A DNA stretch of 64,000 nt. Source: Candidatus Lernaella stagnicola. Its GTDB lineage: Bacteria > Lernaellota > Lernaellaia > Lernaellales > Lernaellaceae. The translations under genes and the position numbers were made by a program. Each line of letters begins with the position of its first letter. The stretch's first letter is position 1. Shown here in pieces: positions 1 to 6,618 of this stretch. The stretch lies in assembly GCA_030765525.1 (NCBI GenBank), contig JAVCCK010000023.1, positions 1 to 64,000 of the forward strand, written 5' to 3'. The notes beneath the pieces are model-generated. The model had not been told where the DNA came from and did not search any database. It saw only the letters and a program-made list of their open reading frames with translations.

Positions 1-535
1 TAGCCCCCCTACTTACCGCACCAAAGCTGACGATGATCGTCTTGCGCTGGTCGCCATAATTCCCGTCGATCCCCTTCAATTGAAGAGCATGCAGCACACC
101 ACAATAGCCGGCGAACTCATTATTCTTATAGAAGGTGTGGCGGCCGGCGTGCCCATCAGGCCCCCAGACGAACATCTCCTCGAACGCAATGAGAGTCTGC
201 TTGCGCTCGATCGCCACCTGGGTCAAAGCTCGCTGCTGTGCGCAATGGGGCCACCCCCAAAGGATGCCGCCTTCTCGGAGGGTCTTGAGGTCTTCCACCT
301 CTGGCTTGGGGAGGAGAACCACCCCCAGGTCTGCCAAGATCTCGCTACGTGTTGCGGTGCCGCCCACCCGAGACGCAAGGTCTGAATCCGATATCCCAAA
401 TCGTTCCCCATAGCCCTGTTCGAATATCAGTTGCCGGCGAACATCCTCTGGGATACGCGACAAATGATCCGGATGGAGAGGTACGCGCTTCTCGTTTTCC
501 TTTTTCGATGTTCCGATTACTCCTAGTTTCAGCAT
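1..535 (-). CDS. Partial alanine dehydrogenase/PNT N-terminal-like enzyme, N5-(carboxyethyl)ornithine synthase type
   Basis: An open frame runs from ATG at 535 off the left edge, giving the first 178 residues with no stop. The start is well supported by AGGAG seven bases upstream on the minus strand. The protein begins with a KLGVIGTSKKENEKRVPLHP block, followed by GYGERFGISDSD, LADLGVVLLPKPEVEDL, GWPHCAQQR, IAFEEMFVW and HTFYKNNEFAGY. This order matches the AlaDh/PNT N-terminal substrate domain as found in N5-(carboxyethyl)ornithine synthase and related opine-type dehydrogenases. Those enzymes reductively condense pyruvate with an amino acid using NADPH. The Rossmann half lies outside the window, so substrate cannot be assigned. 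Codon choice (ATA, CTA, AGG, AGT) is less GC-biased than in the neighbours, hinting at transfer. A plain alanine dehydrogenase-like function is the alternative. Confidence 0.7.
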   Translation of the reverse strand, partial: MLKLGVIGTSKKENEKRVPLHPDHLSRIPEDVRRQLIFEQGYGERFGISDSDLASRVGGTATRSEILADLGVVLLPKPEVEDLKTLREGGILWGWPHCAQQRALTQVAIERKQTLIAFEEMFVWGPDGHAGRHTFYKNNEFAGYCGVLHALQLKGIDGNYGDQRKTIIVSFGAVSRGA

Positions 536-1033
536 AAAACTCCTGCCCTGTACCGCATTCGGCGGTCCGTCTTGGCCAAAAACACAACTCCCCGCATACT
601 GGGTTTCTTGAGACAAAAAGAGGACGGAGCGCTGATCATCTCGGTGCAATAGAACCTTCGCACGTTCGCCCAACGATAGCGAGAAGCAAACAGGCGCTCT
701 CAGCAAGTACCGGGTGTCTGCAAACGCCGGTCTTCGAAGTGCAACACGGATTGGTTGGGGATTTCCGGGGAGGGGATTTCCGGGTTTTCCGCGGGTTTTC
801 CGGGGACAGTATATAGAAAGTCACCCTTTAGATATTGTTTCCCATGGGGATCATTTCAAGTAACAGCTTGACCTTGGCCGGCCGGTCTTCCCGCCCGGCC
901 AGATGGGCCGTAAAATCACAGCAGCCTCAAGGCGCGTATCCGACACTCCAACCGATATCGTAAAAGCCTGTGAATAGCTCTTTGCGCTCCGGCGGTGTTG
1001 AGCCGCATCCCCGGTTGTGAGATAATCACGCAG
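536..1033. other. Gene-free stretch with short G/T-rich repeats
   Basis: No convincing gene lies here. The 62-residue minus-strand frame at 636-824 has no ribosome-binding site and is partly made of the low-complexity repeats near 757-804. The stretch holds the upstream region of the leftmost gene and, from about 840, the upstream region of the lipoprotein at 1034. Confidence 0.6.
757..804. repeat. Short tandem GGGGATTTCCGG / GGGTTTTCCG repeats
   Basis: GGGGATTTCCGGGG at 757-770 is repeated as GGGGATTTCCGGG from 772. CGGGTTTTCCG at 781-791 is followed directly by CGGGTTTTCCGGGG. The block is followed by GGGGACAGTATATAGAAAG at 802-820. This looks like a degenerate palindromic or mobile-element tail of the kind found beside small transposases, but no transposase gene is present, so that reading is inference. 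Confidence 0.35.
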
Positions 1034-1585
1034 ATGATTAGAGAACGATTCCATACGCGAAATCTTGTCGCGGCGCTTTGTCTGCTGATGATGATCGGCG
1101 GGGCGCTCGTCGCCTGCCAAAAGGTGCAGGAAGGCTGCGCGGTCACGGCCGGTGCGACGATCGCCCGCGCCCCCTCCATGCCCACCGGCGATGCGCTCGT
1201 GAAAGTTCAGTCCGCCGGAAAAACACACAACCTCGGGCACTCCTTTCAGCGCGACTTGCAGGCCGGCGACACCTTCCACGTGCAACTGGCCGACGGCTGC
1301 CTGAGTTCACGGCAATTGCGCGTCTGCGGCTTGGACGAAGACAATCAACGCCGGCTCCCCGCCGCCAACGCATTTACCGTCGATACGACCCGTGATCGCC
1401 TGCCGGTACTCCCGCCCAACGAGAAACACCCCGGCCTGGCGTGGGACATTCCCGCCGAGGTCGCGCAATTGCAGGTGACGGTTAACGTAACCGGACGTTA
1501 CGCAGTGGACGTGAATTGTCGCGATTTCCCCTGCGCCGCGTTGGCGGCTCGCGAAGTGGCGCAAACCAAGCCCTGCTTTCCCTAA
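1034..1585 (+). CDS. Hypothetical lipoprotein
   Basis: A 183-residue exported protein of unknown function. The N-terminus is a basic region (RERFHTRN), a hydrophobic stretch and a lipobox ending GGALVAC, so C28 should be lipidated. The mature part contains several cysteines (QEGC, DGC, RVC, VNC, DFPC, KPC), which could form disulfides in the periplasm. An earlier in-frame start at 995 would put 13 residues before the signal sequence and is less likely. I recognise no domain. Codon use fits the rest of the window. It is separated by about 90 bases from the next gene, with no sign of co-transcription. Confidence 0.7.
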   Translation: MIRERFHTRNLVAALCLLMMIGGALVACQKVQEGCAVTAGATIARAPSMPTGDALVKVQSAGKTHNLGHSFQRDLQAGDTFHVQLADGCLSSRQLRVCGLDEDNQRRLPAANAFTVDTTRDRLPVLPPNEKHPGLAWDIPAEVAQLQVTVNVTGRYAVDVNCRDFPCAALAAREVAQTKPCFP

Positions 1586-1610
1586 GCCGGATCGTTCCCA
1601 CGGAAATCCC

Positions 1611-1638
1611 TTGACTTTTCTCGTCGCAGTCGCATCTT
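1611..1638 (+). promoter_or_regulatory. Possible sigma70-like promoter for the alcohol dehydrogenase
   Basis: TTGACT at 1611-1616 is followed after 16 bases by CATCTT at 1633-1638. The -35 is good and the -10 is weak (3 of 6). It lies about 40 bases before the dehydrogenase start, in the right place and orientation. Confidence 0.25.
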
Positions 1639-1678
1639 GCTACACGTTAGAAAACAAGCCGCATGGAGGAGACCGACC

Positions 1679-2824
1679 ATGAATAATTTTACCTTTCACA
1701 ACCCCACAAAAGTGATTTTCGGCAACGATACGATCCGGAAAATCGGGCGCGAGATTGCCGCGCGCGGCTTGCACCGTGTCCTGCTTTTGGCGGGCGGCGG
1801 CTCCATCAAGAACAACGGCGTGTACGAACAAGTCACCACGTCCCTGCGCGAAGCGGGCGTCTCGTGGGCCGAGTATTGGGGCGTGCGGCCTAACCCGGTG
1901 CTCGAGGACGTCAACGCCGCCATCCGGCAGGCCCGCGAGGAAAAAGTCGACGGCTTGCTCGCCGTCGGCGGCGGCAGCGTGATCGACTCCACCAAGGCCG
2001 TGGCGGCCGGGTTCTATCTAGCCGACACATGGAGCGCCTTTGCCGAATACGAGCCCCTCAAGAACGCGTTGCCGCTGTTTACGGTGCTGACGATTTCGGC
2101 CACCGGCACGGAAATGAACCCCAACGCAGTGATCACCAACGCGGCCAACAAGCAGAAATGGGCCCTGGTCGACCCGCGGCTCTTTCCGGTTACGTCGATC
2201 ATCGACCCGGCCGTGCAGCGCTCCCTGCCGTGGCGGCAAACCGTCAACGGCTGCGTGGACGCCATGTCGCACATCCACGAGTTCTTCTTCCTCGGCACCG
2301 CTGCCGAAGACGGCATCACACGCCTCGACGAATCGCTGCTTGCCACTTTGATAGCCGCCACCGACGCCCTGCAAAAAGACGAGGCGGCTTACGCCTCGCG
2401 CGCCAACCTGGCCTGGGCCGCCACCATGGCCCTCAACGGCGTGGCGGGCATGGCGCTCAAGGGCGGGGACTGGTCCACGCACGGCCTCGAACACTCGATC
2501 AGCGCCTACCACCCGAAGGTGGCGCACGCCGAAGGTCTCGCGGTGATATTCCCGGCCTGGATCACGTTCCAGCAAAGTGAAAACCCGGCGCAGTTCACCC
2601 GTTGGGCGCAAGCCGTTTGGGACGCCGCCACGGTCGAAGAGGCCGTCGCGAAAATGAAGGCCAAGCACCGCCAATGGGGCGCACCGGTCACCCTCGGCGA
2701 CCTGGGCGTCGGCGAAGATGAAATTCCCGTCCTGGCTGCCAACGCGACGCAACGCGGGCCGCTGGGGCAGTTGCGCAAAATTGGCGAACCCGAGGCGAAG
2801 GAAATCTTCCGACTCGCCCTATAA
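1679..2824 (+). CDS. Iron-containing alcohol dehydrogenase (YqhD/BdhA type)
   Basis: A cytosolic NAD(P)H-dependent alcohol dehydrogenase or aldehyde reductase of 381 residues, the usual length for the group III metal-dependent family. The ATG at 1679 has GGAGGA upstream; the longer frame from 1637 lacks this. The protein opens with the typical NFTFHNPTKVIFGND block. It then shows GGGS in the cofactor-binding loop (AVGGGSVIDSTKAVA). The metal ligands are visible in NGCVDAMSHIHE (Asp and His) and in HGLEHSISAYHPKVAHAEGL (two His). YqhD and BdhA proteins reduce butyraldehyde, methylglyoxal and lipid-derived short aldehydes; which of these is used here cannot be read from sequence. The gene appears to be a single transcription unit. 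Confidence 0.92.
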   Translation: MNNFTFHNPTKVIFGNDTIRKIGREIAARGLHRVLLLAGGGSIKNNGVYEQVTTSLREAGVSWAEYWGVRPNPVLEDVNAAIRQAREEKVDGLLAVGGGSVIDSTKAVAAGFYLADTWSAFAEYEPLKNALPLFTVLTISATGTEMNPNAVITNAANKQKWALVDPRLFPVTSIIDPAVQRSLPWRQTVNGCVDAMSHIHEFFFLGTAAEDGITRLDESLLATLIAATDALQKDEAAYASRANLAWAATMALNGVAGMALKGGDWSTHGLEHSISAYHPKVAHAEGLAVIFPAWITFQQSENPAQFTRWAQAVWDAATVEEAVAKMKAKHRQWGAPVTLGDLGVGEDEIPVLAANATQRGPLGQLRKIGEPEAKEIFRLAL

Positions 2825-2871
2825 CCACCGCGTGATTTACACAAATTGCAACGCGAGTTAGAAGTGTCTTC

Positions 2872-3471
2872 ATGACCGAAACCGCAAGCCAAGGTGCCCC
2901 GGACGCCCCGTTGTCCAGTCGCCGACTCCTTCTTCAAATGATCGGCGGCATCGTCGTCATGGCCGGCGCGCTGGGGGTCATCACCTTTCTTTTCCGCGAC
3001 GAATTTGCGCAAATCAGCGAAGGCTTTGTGGCGATCTTCGGCGGCGCGGGCGTCTGGTTGACCTTTTTCCTCACCGACGCATTTCCCATCCCCGTGCCTC
3101 CCGACCCGGCCATGGCTTTTGCTCTGATGGGAAATATCGCTCCCTGGGAAGTGATTGTCTGGGGCGTGACCGGTAGTTTGACGGGCGGAACGCTGGGATA
3201 TTTATTGGGTCGGCGGCTGTCGCACACCCGCTTTTTTCAGCGCCTGATTGCCGGGAAAAGCGAAACCGCCTACCGCGTTGTAGACAAATACGGCGTCCTG
3301 GGCGTGGCGCTATGCGCGTTGACTCCTCTGCCTTACGTGGTGGCCTCGTGGACCGCCGGCGCGCTCGGCATGCCGTTCCGCCGTTTCTTCGCGGTCTCGC
3401 TGATACGCATCGTGCGGGTGTCGCTTTACGTGGCTTTGCTGCAATGGGGACTGGATCAACTCTTCCGATGA
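2872..3471 (+). CDS. VTT-domain (SNARE-associated/DedA-like) membrane protein
   Basis: A 199-residue integral membrane protein. A 20-residue polar N-terminus is followed by a hydrophobic helix (about 22-45) and a VTT-type core. The core contains the re-entrant segment with FPIPVPPDPAM, a Gly-rich helix (GSLTGGTLGYLLGRR), and the conserved late segment LTPLPYVVASWTAGALGMP. Relatives include DedA and TVP38 proteins, which are linked to lipid scrambling and membrane potential homeostasis. The fit is to the VTT superfamily rather than to a named member. It lies 47 bases after the dehydrogenase and may be co-transcribed, although the functions are not obviously linked. Confidence 0.75.
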   Translation: MTETASQGAPDAPLSSRRLLLQMIGGIVVMAGALGVITFLFRDEFAQISEGFVAIFGGAGVWLTFFLTDAFPIPVPPDPAMAFALMGNIAPWEVIVWGVTGSLTGGTLGYLLGRRLSHTRFFQRLIAGKSETAYRVVDKYGVLGVALCALTPLPYVVASWTAGALGMPFRRFFAVSLIRIVRVSLYVALLQWGLDQLFR

Positions 3472-3496
3472 GTCGATCTGTGTTGCAGTCCCCGAA

Positions 3497-4114
3497 TTAT
3501 TTGTATTTGACCGAGCAGCCGTACGGCCTCGTTTTGGAAGGACTGACCGGCTGGCCCGCCAGTAGCGAGTCCACGGCGTTGGCGACGTAGTTCACGTCGG
3601 GACCCATCATGCCGTGCGGCGAGTCATCGATCGCGCCGTCGTAGACCAGCGTCCCGCTCGCATCGACCACAAACAGGTGCGGCGTGGTGCGCGCGCGATA
3701 CGTTTGGCCGACCCGCCCATCCGGGTCGAGCAAAATCGGATAGTCGAGACCTTGGCTCTGCTGCCAGGTTTTGGCTTCCTCGGCGTTGATGAAGTGCGAG
3801 GAATTGACCGCCAGCCAAATCACGTCGTTGCCCTGGTATTTGGCAGCCAGCTTCTCCATGGTATCGGCCTTGTAATGCCGCTTGACGAAGGGGCAGTCGG
3901 CGTTCGTCCACTCCAGCACGACGATCTTGCCCTGGTAGTCACTGAGTTTGTGCGCCTTGCCGTTTTGATCCGGCAGCGTAAAATCCGGCGCCGACGCGCC
4001 GACCTTGGCGGCATCTTCCCCGGCGTGAGCTGTTCGCGGTTGCAGGTTCCACGCCAGCAGCGTTACGGCCGCGGCCGCCACGATGAACATTGCGTTCCAA
4101 AAAACCTTCTTCAT
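3497..4114 (-). CDS. Exported thioredoxin-fold redoxin (PRX-like)
   Basis: A 205-residue secreted or periplasmic redoxin. ATG at 4114 is preferred over the longer frame because it has GGAAG eight bases upstream and starts directly with a signal peptide (KKVFWNAMFIVAAAAVTLLAW, cleavage probably after AHA). The mature part begins VGASAPDFTLPDQNGK, the AhpC/TSA-like opening, and carries EWTNADCPFVKRHY. This gives one cysteine with Pro rather than a CXXC pair, as in the PRX-like group. TTPHLFVVD supplies the cis-Pro loop. Two further cysteines are near the C-terminus (GCSVKYK has one). The likely role is peroxide or thiol chemistry outside the cytoplasm. It converges with the VTT gene. Confidence 0.8.
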   Translation of the reverse strand: MKKVFWNAMFIVAAAAVTLLAWNLQPRTAHAGEDAAKVGASAPDFTLPDQNGKAHKLSDYQGKIVVLEWTNADCPFVKRHYKADTMEKLAAKYQGNDVIWLAVNSSHFINAEEAKTWQQSQGLDYPILLDPDGRVGQTYRARTTPHLFVVDASGTLVYDGAIDDSPHGMMGPDVNYVANAVDSLLAGQPVSPSKTRPYGCSVKYK

Positions 4115-4264
4115 TTTTTTCTTCCCGTTTGTTGTTTTATCTGCTGCCCGGTTAGTGCGATTTAGTTTCGCTTGCCTTACACCTTTTGTTGCGGGAAAAA
4201 AAATCGGCCGGCCGGGGCGGTTTCCGGCATGCCACTTGCGCCCTAATTTCAATTACATAATGGA

Positions 4265-4293
4265 TTTTCAGGCGCGCGTAATTCCCGTATAAT
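4265..4293 (+). promoter_or_regulatory. Sigma70-like promoter giving a near-leaderless transcript
   Basis: TTTTCA at 4265-4270, a 17-base spacer, and a perfect TATAAT at 4288-4293. The ATG of the first small peptide is at 4301, only seven bases after the -10 box, and no Shine-Dalgarno sequence lies between. Transcription should begin at or next to the start codon. Confidence 0.5.
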
Positions 4294-4300
4294 TCGCGGT

Positions 4301-4477
4301 ATGAAAACCAAACGCGGCCGCATCCTGAAAATGAAGCTCGGCGTCAACCCGAATTCCAGTTCCATCGGCACGGACATCATCTACCTGGTGCTCGGCTCGA
4401 CCGGCGCGATGATCCTTACCTTTTGGATCACGACGTTGATCCGCCTGGTACGCCGCAGGCCGAATGCGCAAAACTGA
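4301..4477 (+). CDS. 58-aa membrane peptide A with GVNPNSSSIGTD motif (candidate radical SAM substrate)
   Basis: A short gene of 58 codons. The peptide has a basic N-terminus (KTKRGRILKMK), the motif GVNPNSSSIGTD at residues 14-25, a hydrophobic helix at about 26-49 and a basic tail (RRRPNAQN). It has no Cys or His. A paralogue with the identical 12-residue motif, the same basic flank and the same helix lies at 8434. This conservation in two copies with different helix sequences argues that both are real genes under selection. Its last 14 bases overlap the start of the radical SAM/SPASM gene, so the two are translationally coupled. The precursor-maturase pairing is inference. The alternative is a small membrane subunit. 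I do not recognise the family. Confidence 0.75.
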   Translation: MKTKRGRILKMKLGVNPNSSSIGTDIIYLVLGSTGAMILTFWITTLIRLVRRRPNAQN

Positions 4478-5651
4478 CGTCATTCGCTACCGATACGAAT
4501 CCTTCGGGGGCATCGTTCACCTGAAACACCCACCGGCACTGGTGTGGGTCGATCGGGACTTCATGCGCTCGCTGGGCTACGCCGATTCCCCGCTGTGGGA
4601 CGCCCCGGCGAGTTACCTTTCTGCCCCAACCGAAGTGCATTTGTCGCTGACCAACCGCTGCAGCGCCGGCTGCCCCGGCTGCTACACCGATTCCTACGCC
4701 GCCGGTTCCCGACAGGAAGAAGCCGCGGGCGAAATCGGCTACGAAGGCCATCGGCGCATCATCGAGGAACTGGCCGCCGCGCGGGTATTTCACGTGGCCA
4801 TGGGCGGGGGCGAAAGCATGGAACTGCCCTGGCTGTTCGACATCGCCGCGGACGCCCGCCGTCTCGGCCTGGTGCCGAATTTGACGACCAACGGCTACCT
4901 GGTCACGCCCGAAAGCGCCCGCCAATGCCGGGTCTTCGGCCAAATCAACGTGAGTATCGACGGCGTGGGCGACCGGTATCAGGCGGTGCGGGGCGTGGAC
5001 GGCTTTGCGCGGGCCGATCGCGCTTTGACGCTGCTGCGACGCGCCCGCTGCTCGTTCGGCATCAACACCGTTGTCTCCCGTCTCAATTTCGACGACCTGG
5101 AAGACATCGTGCGCTACGCCCGTAAAAAGCGCGCCGGGCAGATCGAATTCCTGCGCTTCAAACCCGCCGGGCGCGGCATCGCCACCTTCACCGAGATGGA
5201 CCTCACGCCCGCGCAAGCGGCCGACTTCTACCCGCGCATCGTCGCCCTGCAGAAGAAATACCGCGTGAACCTGCGCCTGGATTGCTCGTTTATGCCGATG
5301 CTTTTCGCGCACCGGCCCGACCGCGAGCGCGCCGAACGCTTTACCGTCGCCGGCTGCTACGGCGGCGACATGCTCGTGGGTGTGCGACCCGACGGCGCCG
5401 TCAACGCCTGCTCCTTCGCGCCGGTCGAAGCGTGGCCCGCCGACGAGTTGCGTTCCTGGTGGGACAAGCCGGAAGCCTTTCGACTCTTTCGCACCTGGGC
5501 CGACAACGCCCCGGAGCCCTGCCGCTCCTGCGACTACCTCGACCTCTGCCGCGGCGGCTGCCATGCCGTGGCCCTGGCCGTACACGGCACGATGGACGCG
5601 CCCGATCCGGGTTGCCCGATCGTGCGGGCCGAACAGGGGCGCGACGACTAA
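4464..5651 (+). CDS. Radical SAM/SPASM enzyme, candidate peptide maturase
   Basis: A 395-residue cytosolic enzyme. After a 60-residue N-terminal extension (FGGIVHLKHPPALVWVDRDF) comes the radical SAM cluster motif C66-x3-C70-x2-C73 in TNRCSAGCPGCY, then GGGES and the NLTTNGYLVT segment. The C-terminal SPASM domain has the full seven-Cys pattern: C298-x17-C316, C353-x2-C356-x5-C362-x3-C366-x17-C384. This implies two auxiliary 4Fe-4S clusters. The SPASM group includes AlbA, PqqE, MftC and anaerobic sulfatase maturases, which modify peptides or proteins. The gene starts inside the upstream 58-aa peptide gene. No sulfatase is in the window, which favours the neighbouring peptides as substrate. 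The reaction itself is unknown. Confidence 0.88.
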   Translation: MRKTDVIRYRYESFGGIVHLKHPPALVWVDRDFMRSLGYADSPLWDAPASYLSAPTEVHLSLTNRCSAGCPGCYTDSYAAGSRQEEAAGEIGYEGHRRIIEELAAARVFHVAMGGGESMELPWLFDIAADARRLGLVPNLTTNGYLVTPESARQCRVFGQINVSIDGVGDRYQAVRGVDGFARADRALTLLRRARCSFGINTVVSRLNFDDLEDIVRYARKKRAGQIEFLRFKPAGRGIATFTEMDLTPAQAADFYPRIVALQKKYRVNLRLDCSFMPMLFAHRPDRERAERFTVAGCYGGDMLVGVRPDGAVNACSFAPVEAWPADELRSWWDKPEAFRLFRTWADNAPEPCRSCDYLDLCRGGCHAVALAVHGTMDAPDPGCPIVRAEQGRDD

Positions 5652-5730
5652 GGCGAGCGCGGCGTTTCACCCCTCGAACAGCGCCGCGGCAGCGTGTATT
5701 ATCGCTGCGAATGAAGGTTGGAGGTTGACG

Positions 5731-6612
5731 ATGCTCCCTCGTCGCATACTCGTTATTCTTCTGTGCGTGCTGTTTGCGGCCGTCGCCTGTCAGCGTGCGA
5801 AAAAGGAAGACATGCCCGCGACCGCCGTGGTCGAAAAGCTCGGCCCTTCCGCCGAGGTCGAACACTACACGGCGCTGGTGACCGCGCGGCGCAATCCGCC
5901 GATCGATTTCGCCAAGATGACGGACATCTACGACAATCACCTCAAGACCTATGTGAAAGCCGCCGACCAGCGGTACGGCACCAAGCTCGCCGCGGCGGCC
6001 GAGGCCGCCATGCAAGCCGGATTGGCGGGCGATGACCCCGCCGTCAACGGCCAGACCGCCGAGAAATCGATTCAGCGGGCGTTTATTCTGACCTTCCTAC
6101 GCAGCCTACAGGACCTTCAAAACGACGGCTCCGACCGCGCAGCTTATACCCGCGTCGTGGCCGCCTCCTGGGCCGTCGACTCGGTGGCCGACCGCCGCAG
6201 CCAGTGGGTCGGTAAGGGCCGAGATTTCCCCGATGCGTTTCAGCGCGGGTTGGTGGAGTTGTTCGCTGCGGTTAATGACAACGCCGCCGCACGCGTCAGC
6301 GAAGCCGCCGGGAACGTCGCCGATTTTGCCGACCGGATGCTGCTGCTTTCGGTTCTGTACGAGCTTAAGGGTTTGAGCGACGCCCGCGGCACGGACGAAG
6401 GGAAAGCCGCCGAGAAGATCGTCGAGGCGCGCATCTACTACCAAAGCCTGCAACCCGACCACCAGCAACGAAACAAAAAAGGCGCAGCCACGGTCTCGGC
6501 ACAGTTGGCCGGCGACCCCGCCGATGTCGATGTCGGCTTGGTCCGCACGATTCTGCGCAACGACTATTTGCTCGAGTTGAGCGGCATCAACCCGACGCTG
6601 TTCGGAGGGTGA
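5731..6612 (+). CDS. Hypothetical lipoprotein of the radical SAM island
   Basis: A 293-residue lipoprotein. The longer upstream frame overlaps the radical SAM gene out of frame and is not used. ATG at 5731 has GGAGG a few bases upstream and opens a classical lipoprotein signal (LPRRILVILLCVLFAAVAC, C20). The mature region is Ala-rich and predicted helical, with blocks such as ALVTARRNPPIDFAKMTDIY, and SVLYELKGLSDARGTDEGKA near the end. It looks like an all-alpha repeat-type fold, but I recognise no named domain. It starts 80 bases after the maturase gene and ends seven bases before the next, so it probably belongs to the same transcript. Signal peptidase II processing would put it on a periplasmic membrane face. 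Confidence 0.75.
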   Translation: MLPRRILVILLCVLFAAVACQRAKKEDMPATAVVEKLGPSAEVEHYTALVTARRNPPIDFAKMTDIYDNHLKTYVKAADQRYGTKLAAAAEAAMQAGLAGDDPAVNGQTAEKSIQRAFILTFLRSLQDLQNDGSDRAAYTRVVAASWAVDSVADRRSQWVGKGRDFPDAFQRGLVELFAAVNDNAAARVSEAAGNVADFADRMLLLSVLYELKGLSDARGTDEGKAAEKIVEARIYYQSLQPDHQQRNKKGAATVSAQLAGDPADVDVGLVRTILRNDYLLELSGINPTLFGG

Positions 6613-6618
6613 TTCGGC

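Noticed and set aside
345-587. Minus-strand frame of 80 codons
   Set aside because: It is out of frame with the well-supported partial gene that starts at 535 with AGGAG.
636-824. Minus-strand frame of 62 codons
   Set aside because: No ribosome site, partly made of the G/T repeat block; no domain.
4301-4477. Sactipeptide, lanthipeptide or cyanobactin precursor
   Set aside because: Neither NPNSSS peptide has Cys and there is no dehydratase or protease gene nearby, so thioether and heterocycle classes do not fit.
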